This document shows, piece after piece, positions 1-8,618 of a stretch of 64,000 nt of DNA. This DNA is from JAFGTP01 sp964498725 (GTDB lineage Bacteria; Fidelibacterota; UBA2242; JAFGTP01). A program made the position numbers and the translations under genes. Within the stretch, counting starts at the first letter, position 1. Each line of letters starts with the position of its first letter. Location of the stretch: the NCBI GenBank assembly GCA_964498725.1, contig CAZCHS010000003.1, positions 1 to 64,000 of the forward strand. The letters are read 5' to 3'. The notes beneath the pieces are model-generated. The model searched no databases and had not been told where the DNA came from. It saw only the letters and a list, made by a program, of their open reading frames with translations.

Positions 1-1
1 T

Positions 2-55
2 CGTGAAGGTGGCAGAACAGTTGGTGCTGGTGTTGTAACTGAAATCGTTGAGTAA
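2..55 (+). CDS. tuf: Elongation factor Tu, C-terminal end (partial)
   Basis: Only the last 17 codons are present, reading REGGRTVGAGVVTEIVE and then TAA. This is the conserved C-terminus of bacterial EF-Tu, the GTPase that delivers aminoacyl-tRNA to the ribosome. It lies directly upstream of rpsJ, the usual str-to-S10 operon junction. The rest of the gene is outside the window. Confidence 0.88.
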   Translation, partial: REGGRTVGAGVVTEIVE

Positions 56-67
56 GGAGAGTTGCAA

Positions 68-376
68 GTGCCTGGTCAAAAAATTAGAATCAATTTAAAA
101 GCTTACGATCATAACCTACTTGATAAAAGTACGCAAAAAATCGTAGCGACGGCTAAGTCTACAGGTGCAGTAGTTTCTGGTCCTATACCATTACCTACTA
201 ACAGAACTGTATATACTGTTTTACGGTCACCGCATGTGAACAAAAAATCACGTGAACAGTTTCAGACAAAGATTCACAAGCGACTGGTAGATATCCTGAA
301 TTCTACATCAAAAACTGTAGATGCTTTAATGCGATTAGATTTGCCAGCTGGTGTTGATATTGAGATTAAAGTATAA
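68..376 (+). CDS. rpsJ: 30S ribosomal protein S10
   Basis: S10 is a small-subunit head protein and, outside the ribosome, the NusB partner (NusE) in antitermination; nusB is also in this window. The 102-residue protein carries the family blocks LKAYDH and GPIPLPT. I chose GTG at 68 over TTG at 62 because the AAGGAG at 54-59 lies 8 bases before 68 but only 2 bases before 62, and the result starts VPGQKIRIN like other S10 proteins. First gene of the S10 operon, 12 bases after tuf. Confidence 0.96.
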   Translation: MPGQKIRINLKAYDHNLLDKSTQKIVATAKSTGAVVSGPIPLPTNRTVYTVLRSPHVNKKSREQFQTKIHKRLVDILNSTSKTVDALMRLDLPAGVDIEIKV

Positions 377-394
377 TTTGAGAAGAAGTGAGAT

Positions 395-1021
395 ATGCTA
401 GGAATAATTGGAAAAAAAATAGGAATGAGTCAGGTTTTTACCGACAATGACGTGATCGTACCTGTGACAGTTATAGAAGCTGGCCCCTGTAAAGTGGTTC
501 AGACCAAAACTGTGGAAAAAGATGGGTATGCTGCCGTCCAGGTTGGTTTTGACAAAAAGCCTGAACGTCTGTTGAATAAGCCATTAAAAGGACACTTTGA
601 CAAACATAAATCTGTCTATTACAGGTCTTTAGCGGAATTTAGAAATGCTGACGAAGACGTCATGAAAGAAGGCGCTGAAATAACAGTGTCCAGCTTTTCT
701 AAAGGTGACAAATTAAAAATCACCGGCACTACTAAAGGCAAAGGTTTTCAGGGTGTTATGAAGAGACATGGCTTCTCCGGCGGACAAAGTACTCACGGTC
801 AAAAAGATAGATTAAGAGCTCCTGGTTCAATTGGACAGTCTGCTGATCCCGCTAGAGTAATCAAAGGAATGTCTATGCCCGGTAGAACTGGTGGAGACAC
901 AAAAACCATCAGCAACCTCGAAGTGGTAAAAGTTGATGTTGATAACAATCTGCTCTTTGTAAAAGGAGCGGTTCCAGGTGCAAAAAATGGAATTTTAACT
1001 ATTCGCAAGCAGGAAAAATAG
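395..1021 (+). CDS. rplC: 50S ribosomal protein L3
   Basis: L3 is a primary 23S rRNA binder near the peptidyl-transferase centre. The 208-residue protein begins MLGIIGKKIGMSQVF. Its central loop has the family blocks GKGFQGVMKRHGFSGG, STHG, APGSIG and PARVIKGMSMPGRTGG. Length is normal for the family. It sits in standard S10-operon order between rpsJ and rplD, with only 2 bases before rplD, which suggests coupled translation. Confidence 0.97.
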   Translation: MLGIIGKKIGMSQVFTDNDVIVPVTVIEAGPCKVVQTKTVEKDGYAAVQVGFDKKPERLLNKPLKGHFDKHKSVYYRSLAEFRNADEDVMKEGAEITVSSFSKGDKLKITGTTKGKGFQGVMKRHGFSGGQSTHGQKDRLRAPGSIGQSADPARVIKGMSMPGRTGGDTKTISNLEVVKVDVDNNLLFVKGAVPGAKNGILTIRKQEK

Positions 1022-1023
1022 TC

Positions 1024-1650
1024 ATGGAATTTGTTGTACATAATAAAGAAGGCAAAAAAACTGACGAAACATTGAAAATGGATGAGTTAGTGTTCGATAT
1101 AGAACCTCATGAACACGCGATCTATCTTGCTGTCAAGTCAGAACAAAAGCGATCCAGACAAGGTACGCATTCCACTAAAACCCGTAATGAAAAACGGGGT
1201 GGTGGTAAAAAACCCTGGCCGCAAAAAGGCCGCGGTGTTGCACGTGCCGGATCCAGAAGAAGTCCTTTGTGGGTCGGTGGTGGCGTAATCTTCGGACCAA
1301 AGCCCCATAAATATAAATCAAAAGTCAACAAAAAAGTCAGACAACTGGCCCGAAGAAGTGCCATGTCGCTGAAACTTAAAAATGAAAACATCATGGTTTT
1401 CGTTGACTTTAATTATGACGACCACAAGGCCAGGAATGTAAGAAATCTACTGTCAAATTTAGACGTACAGGACCGAAAAGTATTATTTCTTACTTCTGAT
1501 ATAAGTGAAAACTTTTACCTTGCTTCCCGGAACTTTCCCAATGTAAGAGCCATGGAAGCAACCAAAGTATCCACTTATACAATCATGAGAAATGACATCG
1601 TGCTAATCGATAAAGATGGTCTTATGAAACTTAACGATTGTCTTAAATAA
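1024..1650 (+). CDS. rplD: 50S ribosomal protein L4
   Basis: L4 lines the peptide exit tunnel. The 208-residue protein has the basic extended loop with blocks RQGTHSTKTRNEKRGGGKKP, QKGRGVARAGSRRSP and GGVIFGPKPHKY, followed by the globular domain. In E. coli L4 also represses its own operon through the S10 leader; that leader would be upstream of this window, so nothing can be said about it here. Starts 2 bases after rplC. Confidence 0.97.
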   Translation: MEFVVHNKEGKKTDETLKMDELVFDIEPHEHAIYLAVKSEQKRSRQGTHSTKTRNEKRGGGKKPWPQKGRGVARAGSRRSPLWVGGGVIFGPKPHKYKSKVNKKVRQLARRSAMSLKLKNENIMVFVDFNYDDHKARNVRNLLSNLDVQDRKVLFLTSDISENFYLASRNFPNVRAMEATKVSTYTIMRNDIVLIDKDGLMKLNDCLK

Positions 1651-1666
1651 TTGATTGGGAAGTGAA

Positions 1667-1990
1667 ATGCAGAAAGTAAAAACAGTAATAATAAGACCAA
1701 TTCTGACAGAAAAACTCACAATATTAGGCGAAGAACTTAATAAGTACGCCTTTGAAGTTGTCAAAGATGCCAACAAACTTCAGATCAAAGATGCCGTTGA
1801 AAAGAAGTTTGATGTCAAAGTAACCGATGTATCGACGATCAACGTCAAGGGTAAACAAAAAGAGATGACAGTCAGAAGCGGTGGAAGAGTTATCAGAACT
1901 AGAGGTCATAGAAGAAGTTGGAAAAAAGCAATTGTAACATTGCATAAAAATGATTCTATAGATTTCTATCAAGGAGAAACAGCGGTATAA
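1667..1990 (+). CDS. rplW: 50S ribosomal protein L23
   Basis: L23 sits at the exit of the peptide tunnel and is the docking site for trigger factor, whose gene is at 20756. The 107-residue protein has the family start VIIRPILTEKLT and the basic C-terminal loop. I chose ATG 1667 rather than an in-frame TTG at 1655 because the purine-rich GGGAAG at 1657-1662 lies just upstream and the start then matches the family. Confidence 0.95.
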   Translation: MQKVKTVIIRPILTEKLTILGEELNKYAFEVVKDANKLQIKDAVEKKFDVKVTDVSTINVKGKQKEMTVRSGGRVIRTRGHRRSWKKAIVTLHKNDSIDFYQGETAV

Positions 1991-1993
1991 ATC

Positions 1994-2821
1994 ATGGGTA
2001 TACGAAAATTAAAACCGAACACACCAGGACAAAGATATCAGACATACAATGCAAATGATGAGTTAACGAAATTTGTACCTGAGAAAAGTCTGCTGTCTTC
2101 TATCAAAAAATCTGGTGGCAGAAACAATAACGGAAGAATCACCTCCAGACATATTGGTGGCGGTTCCAAAAGAAAATACAGAATTATTGATTTCAAAAGA
2201 AATAAACATGATATTCCGGCTAAAGTTATTGGTATTGAATATGATCCTAACCGATCTGCACACATTGCCCTGGTATGCTACGATGATGGTGAAAAGCGCT
2301 ACATTATAGCACCTGCCGGAATTAATGTCGATGACAAAATCCTTTCCGGAAAAGAAGTGCCTATCAAACGCGGTAACACATTGCCCCTGGAAAGAATTCC
2401 AACCGGTACTTCAGTTCATAATATTGAACTCTACCCGGGACGCGGCGGTCAAATTGCCCGCAGCGCCGGATCCTATGCAAAAGTCGTTGCTAAAGAAGGT
2501 AAATTTGTTACTTTGGGAATGCCCTCAGGTGAATTAAGATTGTTACCCAAAAATTGTTTGGCGACAATCGGCGTTGTCGGTAATATCGACCACGAAAAAG
2601 TCACGGTTGGTAAAGCCGGAATGACCAGACACAGAGGCCGCCGGCCAAAAGTAAGAGGTGTTGTAATGAACCCGATCGATCACCCCATGGGTGGTGGAGA
2701 AGGCCGTACCTCTGGTGGTGGTCATCCTGTATCGCCATGGGGACAGAAGTCCAAAGGACTGAAAACCCGTAAGCGTAGAAATCAAAGTGATAAATTTATT
2801 GTCAAAAGACGGAAAAAATAG
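1994..2821 (+). CDS. rplB: 50S ribosomal protein L2
   Basis: L2 is needed for subunit joining and peptidyl transfer. The 275-residue protein has the full family pattern, including SGGRNNNGRITSRHIGGG near the N-terminus and the C-terminal region GGGEGRTSGGGHPVSPWG that holds the conserved functional histidine. Length equals the family norm. It follows rplW by 3 bases in S10-operon order. Confidence 0.97.
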   Translation: MGIRKLKPNTPGQRYQTYNANDELTKFVPEKSLLSSIKKSGGRNNNGRITSRHIGGGSKRKYRIIDFKRNKHDIPAKVIGIEYDPNRSAHIALVCYDDGEKRYIIAPAGINVDDKILSGKEVPIKRGNTLPLERIPTGTSVHNIELYPGRGGQIARSAGSYAKVVAKEGKFVTLGMPSGELRLLPKNCLATIGVVGNIDHEKVTVGKAGMTRHRGRRPKVRGVVMNPIDHPMGGGEGRTSGGGHPVSPWGQKSKGLKTRKRRNQSDKFIVKRRKK

Positions 2822-2833
2822 TTAGGAGATTAA

Positions 2834-3097
2834 ATGAGTCGTTCTATTAAAAAAGGCCCACATATTGACGAGAGATTGCTTAAAAAGGTCCATAAGTTAC
2901 AAGAATCCGGCAAAAAGCAAGTCATTAAGACTTGGGCAAGAAGCTCCACAATCTCCCCTGACTTTGTTGGATACACTGTGGCAATACATAACGGAAATAA
3001 GTTTATCCCGGTTTTCGTCACAGAAAACATGGTTGGCCACAAACTGGGAGAGTTTGCTTTGACAAGGACCTTCAGAGGTCACAGAAAGAGTGAATAG
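2834..3097 (+). CDS. rpsS: 30S ribosomal protein S19
   Basis: S19 is a head protein of the small subunit that contacts S13 and the A-site tRNA region. The 87-residue protein starts MSRSIKKGPHIDERLL and has VGHKLGEFALTRTFRGH near its end, as in the family. An AGGAG lies upstream of the ATG. Standard position between rplB and rplV. Confidence 0.97.
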   Translation: MSRSIKKGPHIDERLLKKVHKLQESGKKQVIKTWARSSTISPDFVGYTVAIHNGNKFIPVFVTENMVGHKLGEFALTRTFRGHRKSE

Positions 3098-3125
3098 CTA
3101 ATTTAAAAGAAAAAGTTGAGCAAAA

Positions 3126-3485
3126 ATGGAAGCAAAAGCAATACAAAGAAATATGAGACAATCGGCTAGAAAAGTCAGGCAGGTATGTGAACTGATCAAA
3201 GGCAAAGACCTGGACAGAGCGTTAAACGCCCTGCATTTCAACAATAAAAAAGCCTCAATACAGGTAGAAAAAACTGTAAGATCAGCTGTATCCAATCTGT
3301 TAAATACTGACGAAGGCGGACATTTGGAACCGGAAGAATTGTATATCAAAACAATCTTCGTTAATGAAGGGCCGACAGCCAGAAGATTTCGTCCAAGAGC
3401 AATGGGACGTGCAACGATCATTCGTAAACGATCAAGTCATTTGACCGTGGTTGTTGCTGAAAAAAATGATAGAAATAAAAATTAA
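3126..3485 (+). CDS. rplV: 50S ribosomal protein L22
   Basis: L22 touches all 23S rRNA domains and lines the exit tunnel. The 119-residue protein has the family features RQSARKVRQVCELIKGKD at the N-terminus and the beta-hairpin with VNEGPTARRFRPRAMGRA. It follows rpsS by 28 bases and precedes rpsC in standard order. Confidence 0.96.
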   Translation: MEAKAIQRNMRQSARKVRQVCELIKGKDLDRALNALHFNNKKASIQVEKTVRSAVSNLLNTDEGGHLEPEELYIKTIFVNEGPTARRFRPRAMGRATIIRKRSSHLTVVVAEKNDRNKN

Positions 3486-3499
3486 TTCGGAGGTCATTT

Positions 3500-4129
3500 T
3501 TGGGTCAAAAAGTTAATCCAATCGGAATGAGAATCGGATACAATAAAGAGTGGAAAAGTATCTGGTTTGATGAGAAAAATTTCAAAGACAAACTTGCAGA
3601 AGATATTCATCTGAGAAAATATATCAATAACAGGCTCCCAAATGCGGGAATATCTTCACTAGACATCCATCGAACATCCAAGAAAATAACTATCATTATA
3701 AATACTGCACGTCCGGGTATTGTTATTGGAAAAAAAGGTCAGGAAGTTGACCAGTTGAAAATGGAACTTCAGAAACTAACCAACACAAATGTTCAAATTA
3801 ATGTAACTGAAGTGAAAAGACCGGAATTAGATGCCACTTTGGTCGGTCAGAATATTGCACAACAATTGGCCAAAAAGGTCTCTCACCGAAGAGCTGTCAA
3901 ACAGGCCATGAAAAGTGCATTAAGAATGGGCGCGGACGGTATCAGAATCCAGGTTCGCGGTCGTATCGGCGGCGCTGATATGTCAAGAACCGAATCCTTC
4001 AATGAAGGCCGTGTTCCCCTGCAGACCTTGAGAGCAAATATTGATTTTGCCTCAGTGACCTCGTTTACTACTTATGGTAGCATTGGTATCAAAGTTTGGA
4101 TCTGTAACGGTGAAAAAACTTCAAAGTAA
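3500..4129 (+). CDS. rpsC: 30S ribosomal protein S3
   Basis: S3 is part of the mRNA entry channel. The 209-residue protein has the N-terminal start GQKVNPIGMRIG, a type II KH domain with the GxxG-type loop in RPGIVIGKKGQEV, and the C-terminal S3 domain with GRIGGADMSRTE. It uses a TTG start, supported by GGAGG at 3489-3493 six bases upstream and by the conserved N-terminus. Confidence 0.97.
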   Translation: MGQKVNPIGMRIGYNKEWKSIWFDEKNFKDKLAEDIHLRKYINNRLPNAGISSLDIHRTSKKITIIINTARPGIVIGKKGQEVDQLKMELQKLTNTNVQINVTEVKRPELDATLVGQNIAQQLAKKVSHRRAVKQAMKSALRMGADGIRIQVRGRIGGADMSRTESFNEGRVPLQTLRANIDFASVTSFTTYGSIGIKVWICNGEKTSK

Positions 4130-4143
4130 ATTAAGGATTAAAC

Positions 4144-4554
4144 ATGTTAGTACCACAAAAAGTAAAATATAGAAAACAACATCGAGGCAGACGAAAAGGG
4201 TTAGCTTTAAAAGGCAGCACAGTTGCTTTCGGTCAGTATGGGATCAAAGCCCTGGAACCGGGCTGGATCAATTCCAGACAGATCGAAGCGTGTCGTGTTG
4301 TAATTTCCCGGGAAATCAGAAAAAACGGGAAAATGTGGACGCGAATCTTTCCTGACAAACCTGTCACTGCTACACCAGCTGAAACACGTATGGGTAAAGG
4401 TAAAGGTACACCGGAATACTGGGTCGCGGTTATTAAGCCCGGTAGAATTCTGTTTGAAGTAGAATCTAGTGAAGTTAATATGAAAAGATTAGCTGAAAAA
4501 GTTTCTCATAAGCTACCTATTAAAACAAAACTTGTTGCAAGAAAAGAATATTAG
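4144..4554 (+). CDS. rplP: 50S ribosomal protein L16
   Basis: L16 organises the A-site region of the large subunit. The 136-residue protein has the family blocks MLVPQKVKYRKQHRGR, GLKALEPGWI-like IKALEPGWINSRQIEA, and RMGKGKGTPEYWVAVIKPGR. Length is normal. Standard position between rpsC and rpmC. Confidence 0.97.
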   Translation: MLVPQKVKYRKQHRGRRKGLALKGSTVAFGQYGIKALEPGWINSRQIEACRVVISREIRKNGKMWTRIFPDKPVTATPAETRMGKGKGTPEYWVAVIKPGRILFEVESSEVNMKRLAEKVSHKLPIKTKLVARKEY

Positions 4555-4563
4555 GAGTTGATT

Positions 4564-4764
4564 GTGAAAAAAGAGCAGTTAAGAGAACTTTCCATAGATG
4601 AATTGAAAACAAAATTGCAGGACAATATCGAGGCTTTGGAAAACCTACGGTTTCAAAAAGCTATGCAACAGTTGGAAAATCCTATTAAAATCAGGGAGAT
4701 CAGAAAAGAAATCGCACAAATCAAAACTGTTCTCCATGAGTATGATCTGGGAATTAGAAAATAA
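4564..4764 (+). CDS. rpmC: 50S ribosomal protein L29
   Basis: L29 lies beside L23 at the tunnel exit and helps form the docking site for trigger factor and SRP. The 66-residue, mostly helical protein has LREL near the start and FQKAMQQLENPIKIREIRKE in the second helix. I prefer GTG 4564 to TTG 4558 because AGGAG at 4553-4557 gives 6-base spacing to the GTG and none to the TTG. Confidence 0.93.
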   Translation: MKKEQLRELSIDELKTKLQDNIEALENLRFQKAMQQLENPIKIREIRKEIAQIKTVLHEYDLGIRK

Positions 4765-4785
4765 ATTAATATGGGAAAGTTTTAA

Positions 4786-5037
4786 ATGAGTGCTGAAAAA
4801 TTAAAAAAGAGATTAACGGGTACAGTTACTAGTAACAAAATGGATAAAACCATTATTGTATCCATCGAGAACAAAGTCAAACATCCACTTTATAAAAAAT
4901 ATGTCAAAAAACGATCTAAGTTTTTTGCCCATGATCCTGAAAATAAATGCCAGGAAGGGGATAAAGTAAGGATCGAGATGTCAAGGCCTCTGAGCAAAAA
5001 GAAGAGATGGCGTCTGGTGGAAATTTTAGGTCATTAA
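4786..5037 (+). CDS. rpsQ: 30S ribosomal protein S17
   Basis: S17 binds 16S rRNA early in assembly. The 83-residue OB-fold protein has the family blocks LTGTVTSNKMDKTIIV, HPLYKKYVKKRSKFFAHD and GDKVRIEMSRPLSKKKRW. Standard position between rpmC and rplN. Confidence 0.96.
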   Translation: MSAEKLKKRLTGTVTSNKMDKTIIVSIENKVKHPLYKKYVKKRSKFFAHDPENKCQEGDKVRIEMSRPLSKKKRWRLVEILGH

Positions 5038-5060
5038 GAAAGATAAAGAGGTAACAGGAA

Positions 5061-5429
5061 ATGATTCAGAGAGAAACTACATTGAATGTAGCGGATAATA
5101 CAGGAGCAAAAAAAGTACGTTGTATCGCCATCCTCGGTGGAACCGGTAAAAAAACAGCTACCATTGGCGATGTTATAACTGTTACTGTAAAACATGCATC
5201 ACCTGGTGGCGAAGTGAAAAAAGGTGAAGTGCAAAAAGCTGTCATCGTAAGAACTGCTAAAGAAGTTCGCCGAAAAGATGGAACATACATTCGGTTTGAC
5301 GATAATTCAGCTGTTATTATAGATGCCAATAATGAACCGCGAGGAACTCGTATTTTTGGACCTGTGGCCAGAGAACTGCGTGAAAAAGAATTCACCAAAA
5401 TTGTCTCAATGGCCCATGAAGTGCTTTAA
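5061..5429 (+). CDS. rplN: 50S ribosomal protein L14
   Basis: L14 forms part of an intersubunit bridge and is the binding site of the silencing factor RsfS. The 122-residue protein has the canonical start MIQRETTLNVADNTGAKKV and the block GTRIFGPVARELREK. Length matches the family exactly. Confidence 0.97.
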   Translation: MIQRETTLNVADNTGAKKVRCIAILGGTGKKTATIGDVITVTVKHASPGGEVKKGEVQKAVIVRTAKEVRRKDGTYIRFDDNSAVIIDANNEPRGTRIFGPVARELREKEFTKIVSMAHEVL

Positions 5430-5442
5430 AGGAGACGGATAA

Positions 5443-5757
5443 ATGCAACGAATCAAGAAAAATGATACAGTAAAAATTATAGCCGGTAATGAAAAAGGAA
5501 AAGAAGGCAAGGTATTGGCTGTTTATCCCAATGATAACCGTGTTATTGTTGAAGGTATAAGCATGATCAAGCGTCATACCCGCCCGACTCAGGATAATCC
5601 TAAAGGTGGTATCATTGAAAGAGAAGCACCGATTAATGTGTCCAATGTCGCCCTGATCTTTGAAGGCCGGGTGACAAAAGTTGGCTATAAGACATTAAAT
5701 GATGGTAAAAAAGTTCGCGTTTGTAAAAAAACGGGCGAAATAATAGACAGTATTTAA
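5443..5757 (+). CDS. rplX: 50S ribosomal protein L24
   Basis: L24 starts assembly of the large subunit by binding the 5' end of 23S rRNA. The 104-residue protein has an N-terminal KOW motif (KKNDTVKIIAGNEKGKEGKV) and the block RHTRPTQDNPKGGI. An AAGGAG lies upstream of the ATG. Confidence 0.96.
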   Translation: MQRIKKNDTVKIIAGNEKGKEGKVLAVYPNDNRVIVEGISMIKRHTRPTQDNPKGGIIEREAPINVSNVALIFEGRVTKVGYKTLNDGKKVRVCKKTGEIIDSI

Positions 5758-5768
5758 AGGAGTTATAA

Positions 5769-6341
5769 GTGTCAGAACAAACAAAGTACACACCGCGACT
5801 TCTGGAAAAATATCAGGAAGAAATCGTACCCCATATGAAAGAAACCATGGGTTACAAAAACATGATGGAAGTACCCAAACTGGAAAAAATAACCGTCAGC
5901 GTTGGTGTTGGAGATGCAAAAGAAGAGCCCACCTATCTGAAACAGGTTATCGAAGAAATAAGTCTGATCGCAGGCCAGAATCCGGTCGTAACAAAATCAA
6001 AAAAAGCGATTTCGAATTTTAAAATTCGTCAGGGAGATCCAGTCGGTTGTTTTGTAAATCTTCGTAGTGAGAGAATGTATGAATTTTTTGATAGATTAAT
6101 CAATATTTCCTTACCCCGTGTAAAAGACTTTTCCGGCTTATCAGACAAATCCTTTGATAGCAATGGAAATTTCTCACTGGGAATTAAGGAACATATCATT
6201 TTTCCGGAAATCAATTACGAAAATGTCGATAGAATTCACGGCTTGAATATAACAATTACAACGACAGCCAAAACAGACAAAGAAGCGTATGAACTTCTGA
6301 AATCCTTTGGTTTCCCGTTTAAAAAGAAAAATAAAAATTAA
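5769..6341 (+). CDS. rplE: 50S ribosomal protein L5
   Basis: L5 binds 5S rRNA and contacts P-site tRNA. The 190-residue protein is about ten residues longer than E. coli L5. It has PKLEKITVSVGVGDA, ITGQ-like AGQNPVVTKSKKAISNFKIR and LPRVKDFSGLS. The GTG start is supported by AAGGAG at 5757-5762, six bases upstream. Confidence 0.96.
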   Translation: MSEQTKYTPRLLEKYQEEIVPHMKETMGYKNMMEVPKLEKITVSVGVGDAKEEPTYLKQVIEEISLIAGQNPVVTKSKKAISNFKIRQGDPVGCFVNLRSERMYEFFDRLINISLPRVKDFSGLSDKSFDSNGNFSLGIKEHIIFPEINYENVDRIHGLNITITTTAKTDKEAYELLKSFGFPFKKKNKN

Positions 6342-6355
6342 GCGGAGAAAGAATA

Positions 6356-6541
6356 ATGGCTAAAAAATCAATGATTGCGAAAGCAAAAAGAAAACCTAAA
6401 TTTTCAACTCGAAAAATCCACCGTTGTAACAATTGCGGTAGACCCAGAGCTTATTATAGAAAATTCGGTTTATGTAGACTATGCTTCCGAGAATTAGCGC
6501 TAAAAGGCGAAATTCCGGGCGTAACAAAAGCAAGTTGGTAA
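6356..6541 (+). CDS. rpsN: 30S ribosomal protein S14, zinc-binding type
   Basis: S14 is a late-assembling head protein. At 61 residues this is the short zinc-ribbon form (type Z), with CNNC near residue 23 and CRLC near residue 39. The long, zinc-free paralogue of many bacteria is about 100 residues. Standard position between rplE and rpsH. Confidence 0.96.
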   Translation: MAKKSMIAKAKRKPKFSTRKIHRCNNCGRPRAYYRKFGLCRLCFRELALKGEIPGVTKASW

Positions 6542-6560
6542 AAATGGAGAAAATGAAATT

Positions 6561-6959
6561 ATGCCTGTAACAGATCCAATTGCAGATTATTTAACAAGAA
6601 TCAGGAACGCACAAGCAAAAAATAAGTCTTGGGTAGACGTACCTGCTTCCAATGTGAAAAAGAAAATGTCCCTTATTTTAAAACATGAAGGCTATATTAA
6701 AGACTTCATAATTGTAAAAGATGGGATTCAAGATTTTCTTAGAATTTATCTCAAATATGACCACGAAGGAAATCCAGTCATAGAAGGTTTAAAAAGAGCT
6801 AGTAAACCCAGTAAAAGATATTACGTCAAAAAAGATGAAATCCCGAAAACCCTAAACGGACTTGGCATCAGCATACTAACAACTTCACAGGGAATTGTTA
6901 CGGACAAGATTGCTAAAGCCAATAACATTGGCGGCGAAGTCCTCTGTTACATCTGGTAA
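6561..6959 (+). CDS. rpsH: 30S ribosomal protein S8
   Basis: S8 binds the central domain of 16S rRNA and in E. coli represses the spc operon. The 132-residue protein starts with VTDPIADYLTRIRNA and ends with the family motif GISILTTSQGIVTDKIAKANNIGGEVLCYIW, given here in two parts: GISILTTSQGIVTDK and ANNIGGEVLCYIW. Standard operon position. Confidence 0.96.
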   Translation: MPVTDPIADYLTRIRNAQAKNKSWVDVPASNVKKKMSLILKHEGYIKDFIIVKDGIQDFLRIYLKYDHEGNPVIEGLKRASKPSKRYYVKKDEIPKTLNGLGISILTTSQGIVTDKIAKANNIGGEVLCYIW

Positions 6960-6982
6960 TCTAACTAATAAGGAGTAATATC

Positions 6983-7522
6983 GTGTCTAAAATCGGAAAA
7001 AAACCTATTGTAATTCCTGACGGTGTAAAAGCTGATATAAAGGGTAATCTCGTATCAGTTGAAGGTAAACTCGGCAAACTTAGCAGAGACTTCAACCCGG
7101 AGTTCAAACTCGAACTGGCGGATAACCAGATCACTGTAGAAAGACCAACAGATTCAAAAAGCCATCGGGCACAACACGGACTGATCCGCATGTTGATCGC
7201 CAATATGGTCGAAGGAGTTAATAATGGCTTCACAAAAGATCTGGAAATCAGCGGTGTTGGTTTTTCAGCTGAAATGAAGGGTAAATCCCTGATGCTGAAT
7301 ATGGGATATTCCCATCCAATATTGATTACACCTTCGGAAGATTTGAAAATTGAAATACCATCTAACTTAAAGATAAAAGTAAGCGGCGCCGACAAACAAA
7401 AAGTAGGTCAGCTTGCTGCCAGAATCAGAGATGTATACCCACCGGAACCTTACAAAGGCAAAGGCATCAAATATGTTGGTGAATACATCATTAGAAAAGC
7501 AGGTAAAAAAGTTGGTGAATAA
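6983..7522 (+). CDS. rplF: 50S ribosomal protein L6
   Basis: L6 lies near the elongation-factor binding site. The 179-residue protein has two similar L6 domains. It starts SKIGKKPIVIPDGVKADI and ends with PEPYKGKGIKYVGEYIIRK. The GTG start is supported by AAGGAG about seven bases upstream and by the conserved N-terminus. Confidence 0.96.
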   Translation: MSKIGKKPIVIPDGVKADIKGNLVSVEGKLGKLSRDFNPEFKLELADNQITVERPTDSKSHRAQHGLIRMLIANMVEGVNNGFTKDLEISGVGFSAEMKGKSLMLNMGYSHPILITPSEDLKIEIPSNLKIKVSGADKQKVGQLAARIRDVYPPEPYKGKGIKYVGEYIIRKAGKKVGE

Positions 7523-7535
7523 AGGTTGAATAAAT

Positions 7536-7907
7536 ATGAGTAAAAAAACAAAAAGAATATTGGGCAGAGAACGTCGCAAAAAGCAGATCAGAAAAAAAAT
7601 CTATGGTACGCCGGAAAAGCCAAGGTTGTCAGTTTTCCGCAGTCTAAACCATATCTATGCCCAGCTGATTGATGATTTAAATAATAAATCTATTCTCACA
7701 GTTTCGGATCTGTCAAAAGAAGTTCGGGCTGAGTTGGAAGACAAGACAACAAAAGTAAAGACTTCCAAAATAGTAGGAAAAGTTGTTGCAAAAAAGGCTT
7801 TGGAAAATGATATTACCACCGTTGTTTTTGACAGAGGTGGTTACAGATATCATGGTCGTGTCAAAGCATTAGCAGAATCAGCAAGAGAAGCTGGCTTAAA
7901 ATTTTAA
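7536..7907 (+). CDS. rplR: 50S ribosomal protein L18
   Basis: L18 binds 5S rRNA together with L5. The 123-residue protein has a basic N-terminal tail, then GTPEKPRLSVFRSLNHIYAQ and the C-terminal block VFDRGGYRYHGRVKALAESA. Length is normal. Confidence 0.96.
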   Translation: MSKKTKRILGRERRKKQIRKKIYGTPEKPRLSVFRSLNHIYAQLIDDLNNKSILTVSDLSKEVRAELEDKTTKVKTSKIVGKVVAKKALENDITTVVFDRGGYRYHGRVKALAESAREAGLKF

Positions 7908-7927
7908 ATTAATCAAGGAGAATAGGA

Positions 7928-8434
7928 TTGAAGTTTATTGATCCCACAAAATTGGAATTACTTGATGAAAAAGTAATAAAAATTAACCGAGTTTCTCAGG
8001 TAGTAAAAGGTGGTCGTACCTTCGGATTCAACGCGGTTGTAGCGGTTGGTGATGGCAAAGGCCACGTCGGCATCGGACTTGGAAAGGCAAAGCAGGTAAT
8101 CAATGCTATTTCCAAAGGCAAAGAAGATGCTAAGAAAAATCTGGTAAAAATTCCGGTTATTAATGGTACAATACCGCATAAAGTAAAAATAAAATACGAT
8201 GGTGCTGTTGTTATGTTGAAACCAGCAGCCCCTGGTACCGGTGTTATTGCCGGCTCAACAATCAGAGCTATCATGGACCAGGTTGGAATTCATGATATTC
8301 TGACCAAATCCATTGGATCCAATAATGTCCATAACGTCGTGCGAGCAACGATGAAAGCATTATTATCACTGCGTGATCCCTATACAATAGCAAGAAAAAG
8401 AGGCAAAACACTTCAGGAGATATTTGAAGGATGA
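7928..8434 (+). CDS. rpsE: 30S ribosomal protein S5
   Basis: S5 is a fidelity protein near the mRNA channel. The 168-residue protein has the double-stranded-RNA-binding N-terminal domain (VSQVVKGGRTFGFNAVVAVG) and the S5 C-terminal domain (GVIAGSTIRAIMDQVGI). The start is TTG, with AAGGAG about eight bases upstream. Its stop overlaps the start of rpmD by 4 bases. Confidence 0.96.
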   Translation: MKFIDPTKLELLDEKVIKINRVSQVVKGGRTFGFNAVVAVGDGKGHVGIGLGKAKQVINAISKGKEDAKKNLVKIPVINGTIPHKVKIKYDGAVVMLKPAAPGTGVIAGSTIRAIMDQVGIHDILTKSIGSNNVHNVVRATMKALLSLRDPYTIARKRGKTLQEIFEG

Positions 8435-8616
8435 GTAAAGTTAAAATAACACAAATCGGAAGCACTATTGGCCACAAGCAGAAAGACAGAGCTACTTTGA
8501 AAGTGCTCGGTCTTCGCAAAATCCACCAGTCAGTAGTCAGAGAATTAACACCTTCAGTTGAGGGAATGATAAAGAGCGTTTCTCATCTAGTAAAAAGCGA
8601 AAAAGTAGAAGGTTAA
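8431..8616 (+). CDS. rpmD: 50S ribosomal protein L30
   Basis: The 61-residue protein has the L30 pattern ITQIGSTIGHKQKDRATL and LGLRKIHQSV. It overlaps rpsE by 4 bases (ATGA), typical of translational coupling, and ends 2 bases before rplO. Confidence 0.95.
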   Translation: MSKVKITQIGSTIGHKQKDRATLKVLGLRKIHQSVVRELTPSVEGMIKSVSHLVKSEKVEG

Positions 8617-8618
8617 TC